DNA of 64,000 nt from Reyranella massiliensis 521 (GTDB lineage: Bacteria; Pseudomonadota; Alphaproteobacteria; Reyranellales; Reyranellaceae). The stretch spans positions 2,723,857 through 2,787,856 of the forward strand of contig NZ_HE997181.1 of the NCBI RefSeq assembly GCF_000312425.1, in the 5' to 3' direction. The notes beneath the pieces were generated by a model. The model was not told the origin of the DNA. It did no database searches and was given only the letters and a program-made list of their open reading frames with translations. The position numbers and the translations under genes are program-made. Positions 17,947 through 27,055 of the stretch are shown in pieces. Numbering within the stretch: the first letter of the stretch is position 1; every line of letters begins with the position of its first letter.

Positions 17947-19569
17947 ATGCCCCGCCTCAGCACCGCCGAAGCCACGGTCGAAACCCTTCTCCGCCACGGC
18001 CTCGATACGGTCTATGCCCTGCCCGGCCTGCACCAGGACCCGCTGTTCGACGCCTTCTACCACGCAGCCGATCGCCTGCGGGTGATCCATCCGCGTCACG
18101 AACAGACCGCGGCCTACATGGCGCTGGGCGCGGCCCTCGCCACCGGCAAGCCGCAGGCGTTCGGCGTCGTACCCGGTCCCGGCCTGCTGAACGCCGGTGC
18201 CGCGATGCTCACGGCCTACGGCATGAACGCGCCGGTGATCGGGCTGATCGGCCAGATCCCGCAGGCCGACATCGACCGCGGCCACGGCCATCTGCACGAG
18301 ATCCACGACCAGCTCGGCCTGATGCGCCACATCACCAAATGGGCCGAGCGCATCCGCGGGCCGCAGGAAGCGCCGACGCTTGTGAGCCAGGCGGTCTGGC
18401 AGGCGACGTCGGGCCGTCCGCGTCCCGTGGCGCTGGAATGCGCACTCGACACCTGGGCGCGTCGCGGCGAAGTGGCGTTGCCCGACGCGCCGCTGCCGCT
18501 GCCGCCGCAGGTCGTCGACGACGAAGCCATCGAAGCCGCGGCAAAGATCCTCGGCAATGCCGAACGGCCCATCCTCGTGCTGGGTGGCGGCGCGCTCGAT
18601 GCCGGCGCCGAGGTGATCCATATCGCCGAGATGCTCGAAGCGCCGGTCTCCTCCTACCGGCGCGGCCGCGGCGTGGTCCCCTCCTCGCATCGGCTGGCCG
18701 TCGACATGCCGGTCGGCCATCGCCTGTGGAAGGACGCCGACGCCGTGCTGGCGGTGGGCACGCGCTTCTTCATCCAGAACAGCAACTGGGGCATCGACGA
18801 CAGGCTCAAGGTGGTTCGGGTCGACATCGATCCCGACGAGCCCGATCGTTTCCGCAAGCCCGACGTGGCGCTGGTAGGCGATGCCGCACATCAGTTGCGC
18901 GCGCTCATTGCCGCGCTGGCCAAGCACAACCGCAAGCGGCCCTCGCGCGCCGACGAACTCGCCGGCCATCGCGCGTGGCTCGGCGAACGGCTGTCGCGGC
19001 TGGAGCCGCAGGTCTCCTTCCTCAAGGCGATCCGCAACGCGCTGCCCGAGGACGGCATCTTCGTCGACGAGGTCTCGCAGATGGGCTTTGCCTCGCGCAT
19101 CGCCTTCCCCGTCGAGAAGCCGCGCACGTTCCTCTCGCCGGGCTACCAGGACAATCTCGGCTGGGGCTTCGGCACGGCCTTGGGCGCCAAGGCCGCGATG
19201 CCCGACAGGAAGGTACTGGCCATCGCGGGCGATGGCGGCTTCATGTACCAGGTCGGCGAACTCGCCACGGCAGCACGGCACAATCTCGCCGTCGTGGTCG
19301 TCGTGTTCGACAACGGCGCCTTCGGCAACGTGAAGCGCATCCAGCAGGAGCGCTACGGCAACCGGCTGATCGCCTCGGACCTGCACAATCCCGACTTCGC
19401 CAAGCTCGCGGACTCCTTCGGCATCGCTTCGTTCAAGGCCATTGACGCGAAGCAACTCGAAGACGCCCTGCACAAGGCCTTTGCGCTGAACGCCCCCGCC
19501 CTCGTCTGGGTCCCGCACGGCGACGTGCCGAGCCCATGGGACATGATCATGATGCCGAAGGTGCGGTGA
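17947..19569 (+). CDS. Thiamine-diphosphate-dependent enzyme, acetolactate-synthase-like
   Basis: A 540-residue decarboxylase/carboligase of the acetolactate synthase superfamily. The N-terminal PYR domain has the catalytic Glu in HPRHEQTAAYMALG, the central domain ILVLGGGALDAG, and the C-terminal PP domain the ThDP/Mg motif GDGGFMYQVGE ending in FDNGAFGN (GDG-x-N). Start at ATG 17947 after AGAGAGAG. No small regulatory subunit follows, so a biosynthetic IlvB role is unlikely; substrate unknown. The hydrolase gene begins seven bases after the stop and is probably co-transcribed. Confidence 0.87.
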   Translation: MPRLSTAEATVETLLRHGLDTVYALPGLHQDPLFDAFYHAADRLRVIHPRHEQTAAYMALGAALATGKPQAFGVVPGPGLLNAGAAMLTAYGMNAPVIGLIGQIPQADIDRGHGHLHEIHDQLGLMRHITKWAERIRGPQEAPTLVSQAVWQATSGRPRPVALECALDTWARRGEVALPDAPLPLPPQVVDDEAIEAAAKILGNAERPILVLGGGALDAGAEVIHIAEMLEAPVSSYRRGRGVVPSSHRLAVDMPVGHRLWKDADAVLAVGTRFFIQNSNWGIDDRLKVVRVDIDPDEPDRFRKPDVALVGDAAHQLRALIAALAKHNRKRPSRADELAGHRAWLGERLSRLEPQVSFLKAIRNALPEDGIFVDEVSQMGFASRIAFPVEKPRTFLSPGYQDNLGWGFGTALGAKAAMPDRKVLAIAGDGGFMYQVGELATAARHNLAVVVVVFDNGAFGNVKRIQQERYGNRLIASDLHNPDFAKLADSFGIASFKAIDAKQLEDALHKAFALNAPALVWVPHGDVPSPWDMIMMPKVR

Positions 19570-19576
19570 GGCACAG

Positions 19577-20404
19577 ATGGGCAGACAAAGGTTCGCCGTC
19601 CTGGCGGTGATGGCGCTGTGCCTGCTCCCGATCGCGGCGGCAATGGCCTCCTCTCCCGCGGCGGCCCAGCAAGTCACGTATCCGACGGCTGTGCTCCCTG
19701 GCCTCACGGCGCCGGCAACGATCGCTGCCACCCTCTCCAGGCCGGACGGGCCGGGACCGTTTCCTGCAGTCATCGTCCTTCATGACTGCAGTGGCGTGAG
19801 CCGCAAGGACCAGGACTGGGCGAAGCGTCTGGTCTCGTGGGGATACGTCGCCATCCAGCCCGACAGCTTCGGTTCGCGAAAGCACGGCAGCCTGTGCGCC
19901 GACGTCAACCGGGTGGATGCCCAACAGCGCGTGCAGGACGTCGTCGGCACGGCCGAATACCTCGCCGCCTTGCCCTACGTGCAGAAGGACAGGATCGCCG
20001 TACTGGGCTTCTCCCACGGCGGATGGACGATCATGAAGGGCGTCCAGGAAAACGCCCGCTGGTCGAGCTACGGCATCAAAGGCGCCGTTGCCTACTATCC
20101 CTACTGTACGGCGCCGCAGGACAACGACGTCGCGATCCCGCTGCGCATCCTGATCGGCGAGAAGGACGACTGGACGCCGGCCCAGCGATGCCGGGACGTG
20201 ATCGGCGGCGCGAAGAAGCCGTCGCTGATCGAGGCGACCTTCTATCCGGACACCTACCATTCCTTCGACTGCAACTGCGGAACACGCTGGATCAACGGCA
20301 TGGGCGGTGGCGGCACGACGTCCCGGCGCATCGAAGGAAATGCGACTGCGACGCGAGACGCCGAGTTGCAAACCAGAGTCTTTCTCGAACGACTTCTTCG
20401 ATAG
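19577..20404 (+). CDS. Exported dienelactone-hydrolase-like alpha/beta hydrolase
   Basis: Two hundred and seventy-five residues with a signal peptide (VLAVMALCLLPIAAAMASS). Alpha/beta-hydrolase features: oxyanion segment VIVLHDCSGVS, nucleophile elbow GFSHGG, acid in GEKDDW and catalytic His in TYHSFD. The general pattern is that of dienelactone hydrolases, but here the nucleophile is Ser and the protein is exported. It follows the ThDP gene closely. Confidence 0.85.
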   Translation: MGRQRFAVLAVMALCLLPIAAAMASSPAAAQQVTYPTAVLPGLTAPATIAATLSRPDGPGPFPAVIVLHDCSGVSRKDQDWAKRLVSWGYVAIQPDSFGSRKHGSLCADVNRVDAQQRVQDVVGTAEYLAALPYVQKDRIAVLGFSHGGWTIMKGVQENARWSSYGIKGAVAYYPYCTAPQDNDVAIPLRILIGEKDDWTPAQRCRDVIGGAKKPSLIEATFYPDTYHSFDCNCGTRWINGMGGGGTTSRRIEGNATATRDAELQTRVFLERLLR

Positions 20405-20743
20405 CGTTCAGCGGCGCTGCAAGCCGTCGCGCACGCAGAGCGGCATCCCCGGGACATTAGAGACCTGACCGGAGATTCATTATAGGTTGTTGCCGTATCG
20501 CCTTGAAAGCATTGGCGAAGTTTCTTCGTCTCCGCCGCACGTGCGCCCCGGCCATCAGGGACAGCACGTGACGATGGCGCCCAGGTCATCGAAATCGTCG
20601 CCAGCTGGGAGAAGCGCGACCCAAGGTTGCAACCGCTGTCGATTGGGCTAATAGGGACATCGGGACGATTTCGATGTGGTGGGACACGCCGAAGTCGGGG
20701 GCTCGAGGGGTCGGGCCTTTTCGATAAAGGGTTGGGGTGGGTT
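20405..20743 (+). other. Intergenic region with conserved leader of zinc-ribbon gene 1
   Basis: No gene in 339 bases. The last roughly 130 bases (from about 20612) match the region upstream of the second zinc-ribbon gene (about 22870-23001): both contain GGAGAAxxGCGACCCA, then TTxGATGTGGTGGGA and GAGGGGTCGGGC before the start codon. The reading frames differ between copies, so this is conserved as DNA or RNA, not as protein. Confidence 0.7.
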
Positions 20744-21364
20744 ATGAACCAGGGGCCAAATCCGAAGGGCCGCGAAGCCCTTGCGCTGTTCGCGGACGAA
20801 CTGAGTGCACTTCGCTATCTCGAAGGTCTGTTGTGGCCGAACGGCGTGTGCTGTCCCCGCTGCGGGCCGGGCGGCAAGGTCGGCAAGCTGAATGGCGCGA
20901 CGACCCGCATCGGCACCTACAAATGCTATGTCTGCCGGAAGGCTTTTTCTGTCCTACATGGAACTCTGATGAGTTCCAGCCACGTACCTGCCCATAAATG
21001 GCTGCAGGCCATCTATCTCACCGAGGGCGGAACCAGGCCGATGCGGCCGTTTCACCTGCATCAGATCCTGAACGTATCGTTCAAGACGGCATCGGCGATG
21101 CTGCGTCGCATCGGCGAGGCGGCGGCCCAGCTTCAATACCAGGCTGCTCCGCCCAGGCAGCAGGCTTCGGTTCGCAGTGCCGCCTCGACGGGCGATCGAC
21201 GACAGCCGGCAATGCCGCCGTCACCTGCCCCGTCCTCCCTGCCATCGTCTCCCCCGCCGTTGCCTGCGCCCTTGCCTGCGCCGTCGCCTGCGCTGCCGGG
21301 CGGGACCGTGCGGGCCAATGTCGCCACCGTGCGCGGGGTTCGGGCCCAAGTCGCCGCTCTGTGA
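20744..21364 (+). CDS. Zinc-ribbon protein related to IS1595-type transposase N-terminus (copy 1)
   Basis: Two hundred and six residues. The N-terminal part (1-133) matches the start of IS1595-family transposases: a zinc ribbon with C37, C40, C61 and C64 (CPRCG, CYVC) and a helical domain, HKWLQAIYLTEGG then FKTASAMLRRIGEA. The DDE catalytic domain that should follow is absent; a Pro/Ala/Ser-rich tail ends in a short TVRGV motif instead. Copy 2 at 23002 differs at 16 of the first 133 positions by eye. Likely DNA-binding, perhaps domesticated; no catalytic activity expected. Confidence 0.7.
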   Translation: MNQGPNPKGREALALFADELSALRYLEGLLWPNGVCCPRCGPGGKVGKLNGATTRIGTYKCYVCRKAFSVLHGTLMSSSHVPAHKWLQAIYLTEGGTRPMRPFHLHQILNVSFKTASAMLRRIGEAAAQLQYQAAPPRQQASVRSAASTGDRRQPAMPPSPAPSSLPSSPPPLPAPLPAPSPALPGGTVRANVATVRGVRAQVAAL

Positions 21365-21786
21365 GCCTGCCTTCGCAGCCGCGCGAGGGCCCGGATCGGG
21401 CGCTCAGTGGCAGGAGCTTCCGCAGCGTCGGATTGCGCAGGTGAAGGCCGGCCCAGGTCATGATGCGCCCGGAACGAATGCGTGCGACGGATGTGTGCGA
21501 CGAATGTGCGCGGCATTCCGCAGAGGATGGCGGAGACCGGCACGACGATCCCGGGGACCGGCGCCGAACTCGGCGCGATTGAGGATTGTCTCGGAAAGAA
21601 GTCGCCCTTAGCCTCCCCGCGTGACCTCGACGTTTATATGGGAAGTTCGGCTGGCAAGGCTTCGACGAGCTGGCATGGCAGCAGCCGGCCCTGGCGGCCG
21701 CGGCCGCCGACTCGCCGGCCCGCACCTGGCGCCGGGCGAGCCAGTCGCTCTCGGCGGCCCGGAAAGCGCGGCGCAGGAGCGACCCG
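21365..21786. other. Long intergenic region between zinc-ribbon gene 1 and the membrane protein
   Basis: No convincing gene in 422 bases. From 21637 a frame open onto the next gene reads YGKFGWQGFDELAWQQPALA and further plausible protein sequence but has no start codon, so it may be the tail of a lost gene. AGGAG at 21774-21778 is the ribosome site of the next gene. Confidence 0.4.
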
Positions 21787-22209
21787 ATGAATGAACGCGT
21801 CTGCCTGTCTCCCTTCTGCGGCGCGCGAACCACCAAGCCCGTCCTTCGCTGCCCGGCGTGCGGACGCCCGGTCTTCGGGCGCGACGAGATCGCCCGGCGC
21901 GGACGGCACGTGATGCTTCTCGGCCTCATCCTCGTGGGCGTCATCGGCGGCCTCGTCTTGTCCTGGTCCAGCCTGCTTCCGTCGGCGGCGGGCACGCCCA
22001 CGCCGGGGTTTCGAGGCACGGGCTTCGAAGCCCGCACGCTGCTGTTCGGCTTCGCCGCCCTGATCCTGACCGGCGTCAGCTTCACAGCGAGTGGCGCCTT
22101 GATGATCGCAGGCCGTTCGAGCCGCACCACGACGCGTGCGGGGATCCTTTCGTTCGCCGCTGCGGTCGCAGCGATCGCGATCGTCCTCATCAGCGCCAGC
22201 GGGCGTTAG
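21787..22209 (+). CDS. Membrane protein with N-terminal zinc ribbon
   Basis: One hundred and forty residues. Four cysteines in CLSPFCG and CPACGRP form a zinc-ribbon-like start, followed by three hydrophobic segments (MLLGLILVGVIGGLVLSW, LLFGFAALILTGVSFTASG, ILSFAAAVAAIAIVLISA). AGGAG precedes ATG 21787. Family not recognised. It lies between the two copies of the transposase-like zinc-ribbon gene. Confidence 0.6.
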   Translation: MNERVCLSPFCGARTTKPVLRCPACGRPVFGRDEIARRGRHVMLLGLILVGVIGGLVLSWSSLLPSAAGTPTPGFRGTGFEARTLLFGFAALILTGVSFTASGALMIAGRSSRTTTRAGILSFAAAVAAIAIVLISASGR

Positions 22210-22228
22210 GTCTTCTTCACGAGGAGAC

Positions 22229-22639
22229 ATGGAACAGGTGCTTACCGGATCCTGTCATTGCGGCGCTGCTCACTGGACGCTCACGGGCGACCCGGGATCG
22301 ATAACGGCTTGCAACTGCACCCTGTGTCGACGCTACGGCGCGCTGTGGGCGTACGACTATGAAGGCGGGCGCATCCGGCTCCATGGAAAGACGAGCACCT
22401 ATCGTCGTGCCGGCAAGTCGAACCCCGCCCTCGAAATCCACTTCTGCCCCGTCTGTGCGGGCGTGCTCTGCTGGCGCGGGCTGAGACTCGAGGATGACGG
22501 TCGCCGCCGCATGGCGGTCAATCTCCGGCTCGCGCCGCCGGACGCGGTAGCGGACCTGCCCATCGACCGGTTCGACGGGCTCGATACCTTCGACGATCTG
22601 CCGCCAAGCGGCCGTTGCGTTCGCGACCTGTGGTTCTGA
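22229..22639 (+). CDS. GFA-family (glutathione-dependent formaldehyde-activating-like) protein
   Basis: One hundred and thirty-six residues of the Mss4-like GFA fold. Zinc-binding cysteines appear in order as SCHCGA, CNCTLCRRYG and FCPVCAG. Start ATG 22229 with GAGGAG just upstream. Some members aid formaldehyde detoxification, but most of the family has no proven reaction, so the name describes the fold only. Confidence 0.85.
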   Translation: MEQVLTGSCHCGAAHWTLTGDPGSITACNCTLCRRYGALWAYDYEGGRIRLHGKTSTYRRAGKSNPALEIHFCPVCAGVLCWRGLRLEDDGRRRMAVNLRLAPPDAVADLPIDRFDGLDTFDDLPPSGRCVRDLWF

Positions 22640-23001
22640 CGACGCCGATTGCAGACGTCGCGAAGAGCGGAACGACAATCGTCAGCACGATCGTGATGCC
22701 GGGCGTTGGCTGGACGTCGACAACGCGAGCAGGCCGTCGGCAACGCTGCTTGCATACCGTCATGCAAGTACCGAAGCGTCCTTCTCTCTCGCTCCGCGGA
22801 CGAGACTCACTCGTTGTGATCGCTACATGACAGATGCAGTCCGAATCGATCGGTGCTGCCGGTGCGTGGGAGAATAGCGACCCAGGATTACTACCGGCAC
22901 TGATCGCGCTATAAGGATGCCAGACGACTTTGATGTGGTGGGATACGTCGAGGTCGAGGGTCCGAGGGGTCGGGCTCTTCGAGAAGATTGGGGTTGGGGT
23001 C
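22640..23001 (+). other. Intergenic region with conserved leader of zinc-ribbon gene 2
   Basis: No gene in 362 bases. From about 22870 the sequence parallels the leader of zinc-ribbon gene 1 (shared GCGACCCA, GATGTGGTGGGA, GAGGGGTCGGGC and a G-rich ribosome-binding stretch before ATG 23002). The first 230 bases show nothing recognisable. Confidence 0.65.
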
Positions 23002-23583
23002 ATGAACGAGGGGCCGGACTATAAAGCTCGCGAAGCGCTTGCGGTGTTCGCCGACGAACTGAGCGCACATCGTTATCTCGAAGGTCTGCTGTGGCCCGAC
23101 GGCGTGAGCTGTCCACGCTGCGGCAAAGCCGGCAAGGTCGGCAGGCTGAATGGCGCGACGACCCGCGTCGGCACCTACAAATGCTACGTCTGCCGCAAGG
23201 CATTCTCCGGCCTGCACGGCACGCTGATGAGTTCCAGCCACGTGCCTGCCCACAAATGGCTGCAAGCCATCTATCTCACCGAAGGCGGAGCCAAGCCGAT
23301 ACGGCCGTTCCATCTGCATCAGATTCTGAACGTATCGTTCAAGACGGCATCGGCGATGCTGCGCCGTATCGGCGAGGCGGCGGCCCAGCTTCAATACCAG
23401 ACGCCTCGGCCGAAGCAGACGGCGCCGGCTCCGAAACCTGCGCCGGCGGCTGCCCTGCGGCGGCCGGGCCTTCCGTCGTCGCCGTCTCCCCGCCCGTCTC
23501 GCGCGCCGACCAGGAGAGATGCCCGGCCCGAGGTCGAGACCGTTCGCGGCGTTCCGGTTCGGCTCGGCTCCGACACCTTGTGA
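23002..23583 (+). CDS. Zinc-ribbon protein related to IS1595-type transposase N-terminus (copy 2)
   Basis: One hundred and ninety-three residues. Same architecture as the protein at 20744: cysteines C37, C40, C61 and C64, the VPAHKWLQAIYLTEGG helix and FKTASAMLRRIGEAAAQLQ. The tail differs in sequence but is again Pro/Ala/Arg-rich and ends with VETVRGVPV, matching the TVRGV of copy 1. No DDE domain. The four cysteines are kept and most differences are conservative, which suggests both copies are under selection. Confidence 0.7.
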   Translation: MNEGPDYKAREALAVFADELSAHRYLEGLLWPDGVSCPRCGKAGKVGRLNGATTRVGTYKCYVCRKAFSGLHGTLMSSSHVPAHKWLQAIYLTEGGAKPIRPFHLHQILNVSFKTASAMLRRIGEAAAQLQYQTPRPKQTAPAPKPAPAAALRRPGLPSSPSPRPSRAPTRRDARPEVETVRGVPVRLGSDTL

Positions 23584-23625
23584 TCCAACACCCTGCGATC
23601 CGACATCCTGTGATCCGACCACCTT
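23579..23625. repeat. Short tandem repeat, three 15-16 bp units
   Basis: TTGTGATCCAACACCC, TGCGATCCGACATCC and TGTGATCCGACCACC follow each other across the stop codon of zinc-ribbon gene 2. Role unknown. Confidence 0.7.
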
Positions 23626-24020
23626 GCGAGAAGGCGAAGGCTCGGTAGGCAAGCTGCAGGTCGCTCAAGGTACGCGAGCCGAGGTCTGCAAATAACGCTG
23701 GGTCGGCAAAGGCCTGTGACGATCTCGTGTACAGCGGGGGAAACCGGGGGTGCAGCGATTGCGCCCGCCGCGAAAGTCGATCTAGTTACGGGATGCCTTC
23801 CGCCGCCCTCCTGCTCCTGATCAACACCAACGCCTTGTTGCTGATCGGCGGTGCGTTTGCCCTCTTCGCGCTGGTCGCCTACTTCGAGGCAAGGCGCTGA
23901 CTTCTCCGGCAGGTCCGATTGCGGCCCGAAGCTATGCGCCTTTGAAGGCTGAACCGGGAATCGAAGCTGGCTAGCCTTTCCCGAGTGCGGGCGACGCGCC
24001 GCCCGCGCGGGAGGGCGCCG
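23626..24020 (+). other. Intergenic region upstream of the nuclease-like fusion
   Basis: Nearly 400 bases without a standard gene apart from the 35-codon candidate at 23793. No repeat or RNA recognised. Confidence 0.4.
23793..23900 (+). CDS. Possible 35-residue membrane peptide
   Basis: ATG 23793 opens a 35-codon frame that reads as one hydrophobic helix (LLIGGAFALFALVAYFEARR). Ribosome site weak. The composition fits small membrane proteins common in such genomes, but conservation cannot be seen from one sequence. Confidence 0.35.
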   Translation: MPSAALLLLINTNALLLIGGAFALFALVAYFEARR

Positions 24021-25256
24021 ATGAAGTTCTGCTTTCCGCCGGGCATTCTGTTTCCTTCGCCGCCGCTGACGAAACGACTGCAGGGCCAGATCTTCTTCAA
24101 GATCGGCAAGTTCGCAGAAGACCACGTTGCCGACGACTACCAGAAGTTCACCGGCCGCAAGGACTGGTACCCCAAGCCGATCACTGCGGACGACTTCAGG
24201 GACGGCAGCCAGCAGCTCAGCGCAAAGACGATCTACTTCTCCTATCTCGTCGACAAGAATCCGGGCGTCGACAAGGCGAAGCTGGAAAAGCTGATGAACG
24301 ATCGCGCCATTGCCGGACCGGACGGGCAGATCGTCTACATTCCCGATTTCATGAGCGAGAAGTCGCCGGCGACAAACCGCTTCTACGAAGTGAAGCCCGG
24401 CATCTCGAACGAGACGAACGACGCGGGCGAAACCAAGATCGCGTCGGTCCGCGCGCTGATGCAGGATGTCGACCTTCCCTACAAGCCCGGCTCGGGGTTC
24501 AGGCCCAAGGGCCGGCACGAACTCCACAAGCAGAACATATTCATCCCGGGAATGATGTTCTTCCCCATCCCGGTCACGGTCACCTTCGAGTACCAGCGGC
24601 ACGACAAGATCGAAGGTCTGGTCGTCTATTCCTTCTGCATCGACGCCGACTTCAAGAAGACCTTCCTGACGACGGCGCTGATCGTCGCCATCGTCGCCGT
24701 CATCGTCCTGGCCATCCTGTTTCCCGAACTGCTCAAGGAAATCCCGCTGCCGCCCTGGTTCCCGAAGCCGGCCAGCGCACCGGGGTTCGGCTTCGTTCCC
24801 TCCTCCTCGAACGTGCAGCAGTTCAGGAACGTGCTGGCCTCCTATCCGGCGCCGAAGATGGTTCCCGACATGCGCGCCCGCGCATTGACGGGCTCCGTCG
24901 GCGCCAATGGCCGCAACGCGCACGACGACGTACAGATCGTGCAATTCCTTCTGAATGCCTGGCAGGGCCTCGCGGGAAGTCCGCTCCTCGTGCTCGACGG
25001 CATCGCCGGCCCCCTGACGCGCGGCGCGATCACGGCGGTGCAGCAGGTCGCGGGCCTGAAGGTCGTCGACGGCCGGGTCGATCCTGGCGGGCCCACGCTC
25101 GAGGTGCTGGGCAAGCTCGGCGCCATCGGGATCGCAACGGCATTGCGGGACACGCCCCGCTCGCCTTACGTGATGCGCAATCTCCATCCTCCCCTGATGG
25201 AGGCGGACCTCCTGTCGATGTTCTGGGCCTCGCTCGCCAACAGAGGCCGGGCCTGA
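24021..25256 (+). CDS. Putative PD-(D/E)XK nuclease-like protein with membrane segment and peptidoglycan-binding domain
   Basis: Four hundred and eleven residues with an unusual order of parts. Residues 1-200 contain IPD109F followed by FYE123VK125PG, the spacing and strand pattern of a PD-(D/E)XK nuclease site. A single membrane helix (TTALIVAIVAVIVLAILF, about 217-234) follows. Residues about 302-345 (DVQIVQFLLNAW, LDGIAGPLTRGAITAVQQ) match the PG_binding_1 repeat that binds cell-wall peptidoglycan. No signal peptide. Parts are inferred by motif. It could be an interbacterial or phage-type effector, but nothing nearby proves delivery. Confidence 0.6.
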   Translation: MKFCFPPGILFPSPPLTKRLQGQIFFKIGKFAEDHVADDYQKFTGRKDWYPKPITADDFRDGSQQLSAKTIYFSYLVDKNPGVDKAKLEKLMNDRAIAGPDGQIVYIPDFMSEKSPATNRFYEVKPGISNETNDAGETKIASVRALMQDVDLPYKPGSGFRPKGRHELHKQNIFIPGMMFFPIPVTVTFEYQRHDKIEGLVVYSFCIDADFKKTFLTTALIVAIVAVIVLAILFPELLKEIPLPPWFPKPASAPGFGFVPSSSNVQQFRNVLASYPAPKMVPDMRARALTGSVGANGRNAHDDVQIVQFLLNAWQGLAGSPLLVLDGIAGPLTRGAITAVQQVAGLKVVDGRVDPGGPTLEVLGKLGAIGIATALRDTPRSPYVMRNLHPPLMEADLLSMFWASLANRGRA

Positions 25257-25341
25257 TCGCGAGGTTGGCTCTTTACTGTTCCGGTAGAATTTTGGCAGGA
25301 ACGGGCGGCCCCGTTGTCGTCGCGCCTTGCAGAGGGATCGA

Positions 25342-26076
25342 ATGAAGGTTCTTGCCCCCTTGTCCGCCCTGCTGGTCGTGCTCGCCGGCTTTTCCGCTTC
25401 GGCGCAGACAGACGCCGCCATCTGCGGCGGCATCGGCGAGCCTGCCGACGCGCTCGTCGTTGCAAAGGTGGCGGCGCGCGAGGGTGGCCGCGCGACCTTC
25501 CTGCGCAACGGCGATGCCGCGGCGCCCGCCTGCCCGGCCGATACGGCGGCGTGCCGGCAGAAGGCCTATGTCGTCGACGGCGACCTGCTGATCGTGGGCA
25601 AGAGCCTGCGCGACTTCGTTTGCGCGACCTATATCAGCGCCAAGGGCTTCGGCCATTCGGGCTGGCTGCCGAAGAATGCCGTGGCGACGATCGCACCGCA
25701 GGACTCGATCGCCCGCGAGAAGTGGATCGGCCGCTGGCAGGCCCCCGAGCAGACCATCACTGTTTGCCCCGGTCCGACGACGGACACGCTGGCGATCTCT
25801 GGCGAAGCGACGTATGGCGCCCGCGACCCGGATCGCGTCAAGCGCGGCGCGGTCAATGTCGGCGAGTTCGAGGTGACGGCGCACATCCCGGGCGATGCGT
25901 TCGCCTTCACGCCGTCGGACGGCAAGGCCGTCCCCTACGATCCCAAGTCCGACGAGTGCGGCGTGCGGTTGCGCCTGCAGGGCGAGTACCTGATCGCGAT
26001 GGACAATCGGAAGTGCGGCGGCCTGAATGTCACTTTCTCCGGCGTCTATCGCAGGGATACGAAGCCGCGCCCCTGA
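25342..26076 (+). CDS. Periplasmic protein of unknown function
   Basis: Two hundred and forty-four residues with a cleavable signal (LSALLVVLAGFSASAQ). The first half has a CGGIGEPADALVV segment and an SH3-like YISAKGFGHSGWLPKNAV. The second half, KWIGRWQAPEQTITV, is a small beta-rich domain ending with CGGLNVTFSGVYRR. Six cysteines suggest disulfides. It lies 85 bp after the nuclease-like gene in the same direction, so it could be an associated factor, but no immunity family is recognised. Confidence 0.65.
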   Translation: MKVLAPLSALLVVLAGFSASAQTDAAICGGIGEPADALVVAKVAAREGGRATFLRNGDAAAPACPADTAACRQKAYVVDGDLLIVGKSLRDFVCATYISAKGFGHSGWLPKNAVATIAPQDSIAREKWIGRWQAPEQTITVCPGPTTDTLAISGEATYGARDPDRVKRGAVNVGEFEVTAHIPGDAFAFTPSDGKAVPYDPKSDECGVRLRLQGEYLIAMDNRKCGGLNVTFSGVYRRDTKPRP

Positions 26077-26125
26077 CGCGCTGTCTCGCCGGCGCCGGTC
26101 CGCCGTCGATGGAGGAAGGTGCCCA

Positions 26126-26764
<639 letters not shown>

Positions 26765-26799
26765 TCCGAACGACTGATGTGAATCGGAGATCGGGAAGA

Positions 26800-26832
26800 G
26801 AGAGGGCCCGTCCACCCTGACGGGCCTCTCCT
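26800..26832. terminator. Hairpin after the GST gene
   Basis: GAGAGGGCCCGTC pairs with GACGGGCCTCTC (26819-26830) around a short CACCCT loop, one base bulged. No U-tract follows, so it may terminate weakly or protect RNA ends. The 220 bases after it contain CTTTGTGAT/G three times (near 26880-26925) and no gene. Confidence 0.5.
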
Positions 26833-27055
26833 ACACTACCGTCCGGCCGCCCCAAACGGCCAGGACCATTCTGTAGGAGCCCTTTGTGATTGGCCTGAGG
26901 TACCTTTGTGATCACTTTGTGTTGGCCGGTATGCCGGACAATTCCGACCCGCCAGGAATGGGTCGGCGAACCCCCGTAGGTCTGCCAATGCCCGGGGATG
27001 GTTCTGTGGAGATTGGGGACAAGTCGATGCCGCTTCGTTCCCCGCGAGGGCGCCC

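Noticed and set aside
20744..23583. A composite IS1595 transposon with the GFA and membrane genes as cargo
   Set aside because: Neither copy has a DDE domain, no inverted ends are visible and the two genes are in direct orientation with conserved leaders.
24021..26076. A toxin-immunity pair
   Set aside because: The second protein is exported and has no immunity-type features; no delivery motif or VgrG/Rhs gene is nearby. Kept only as a possibility.
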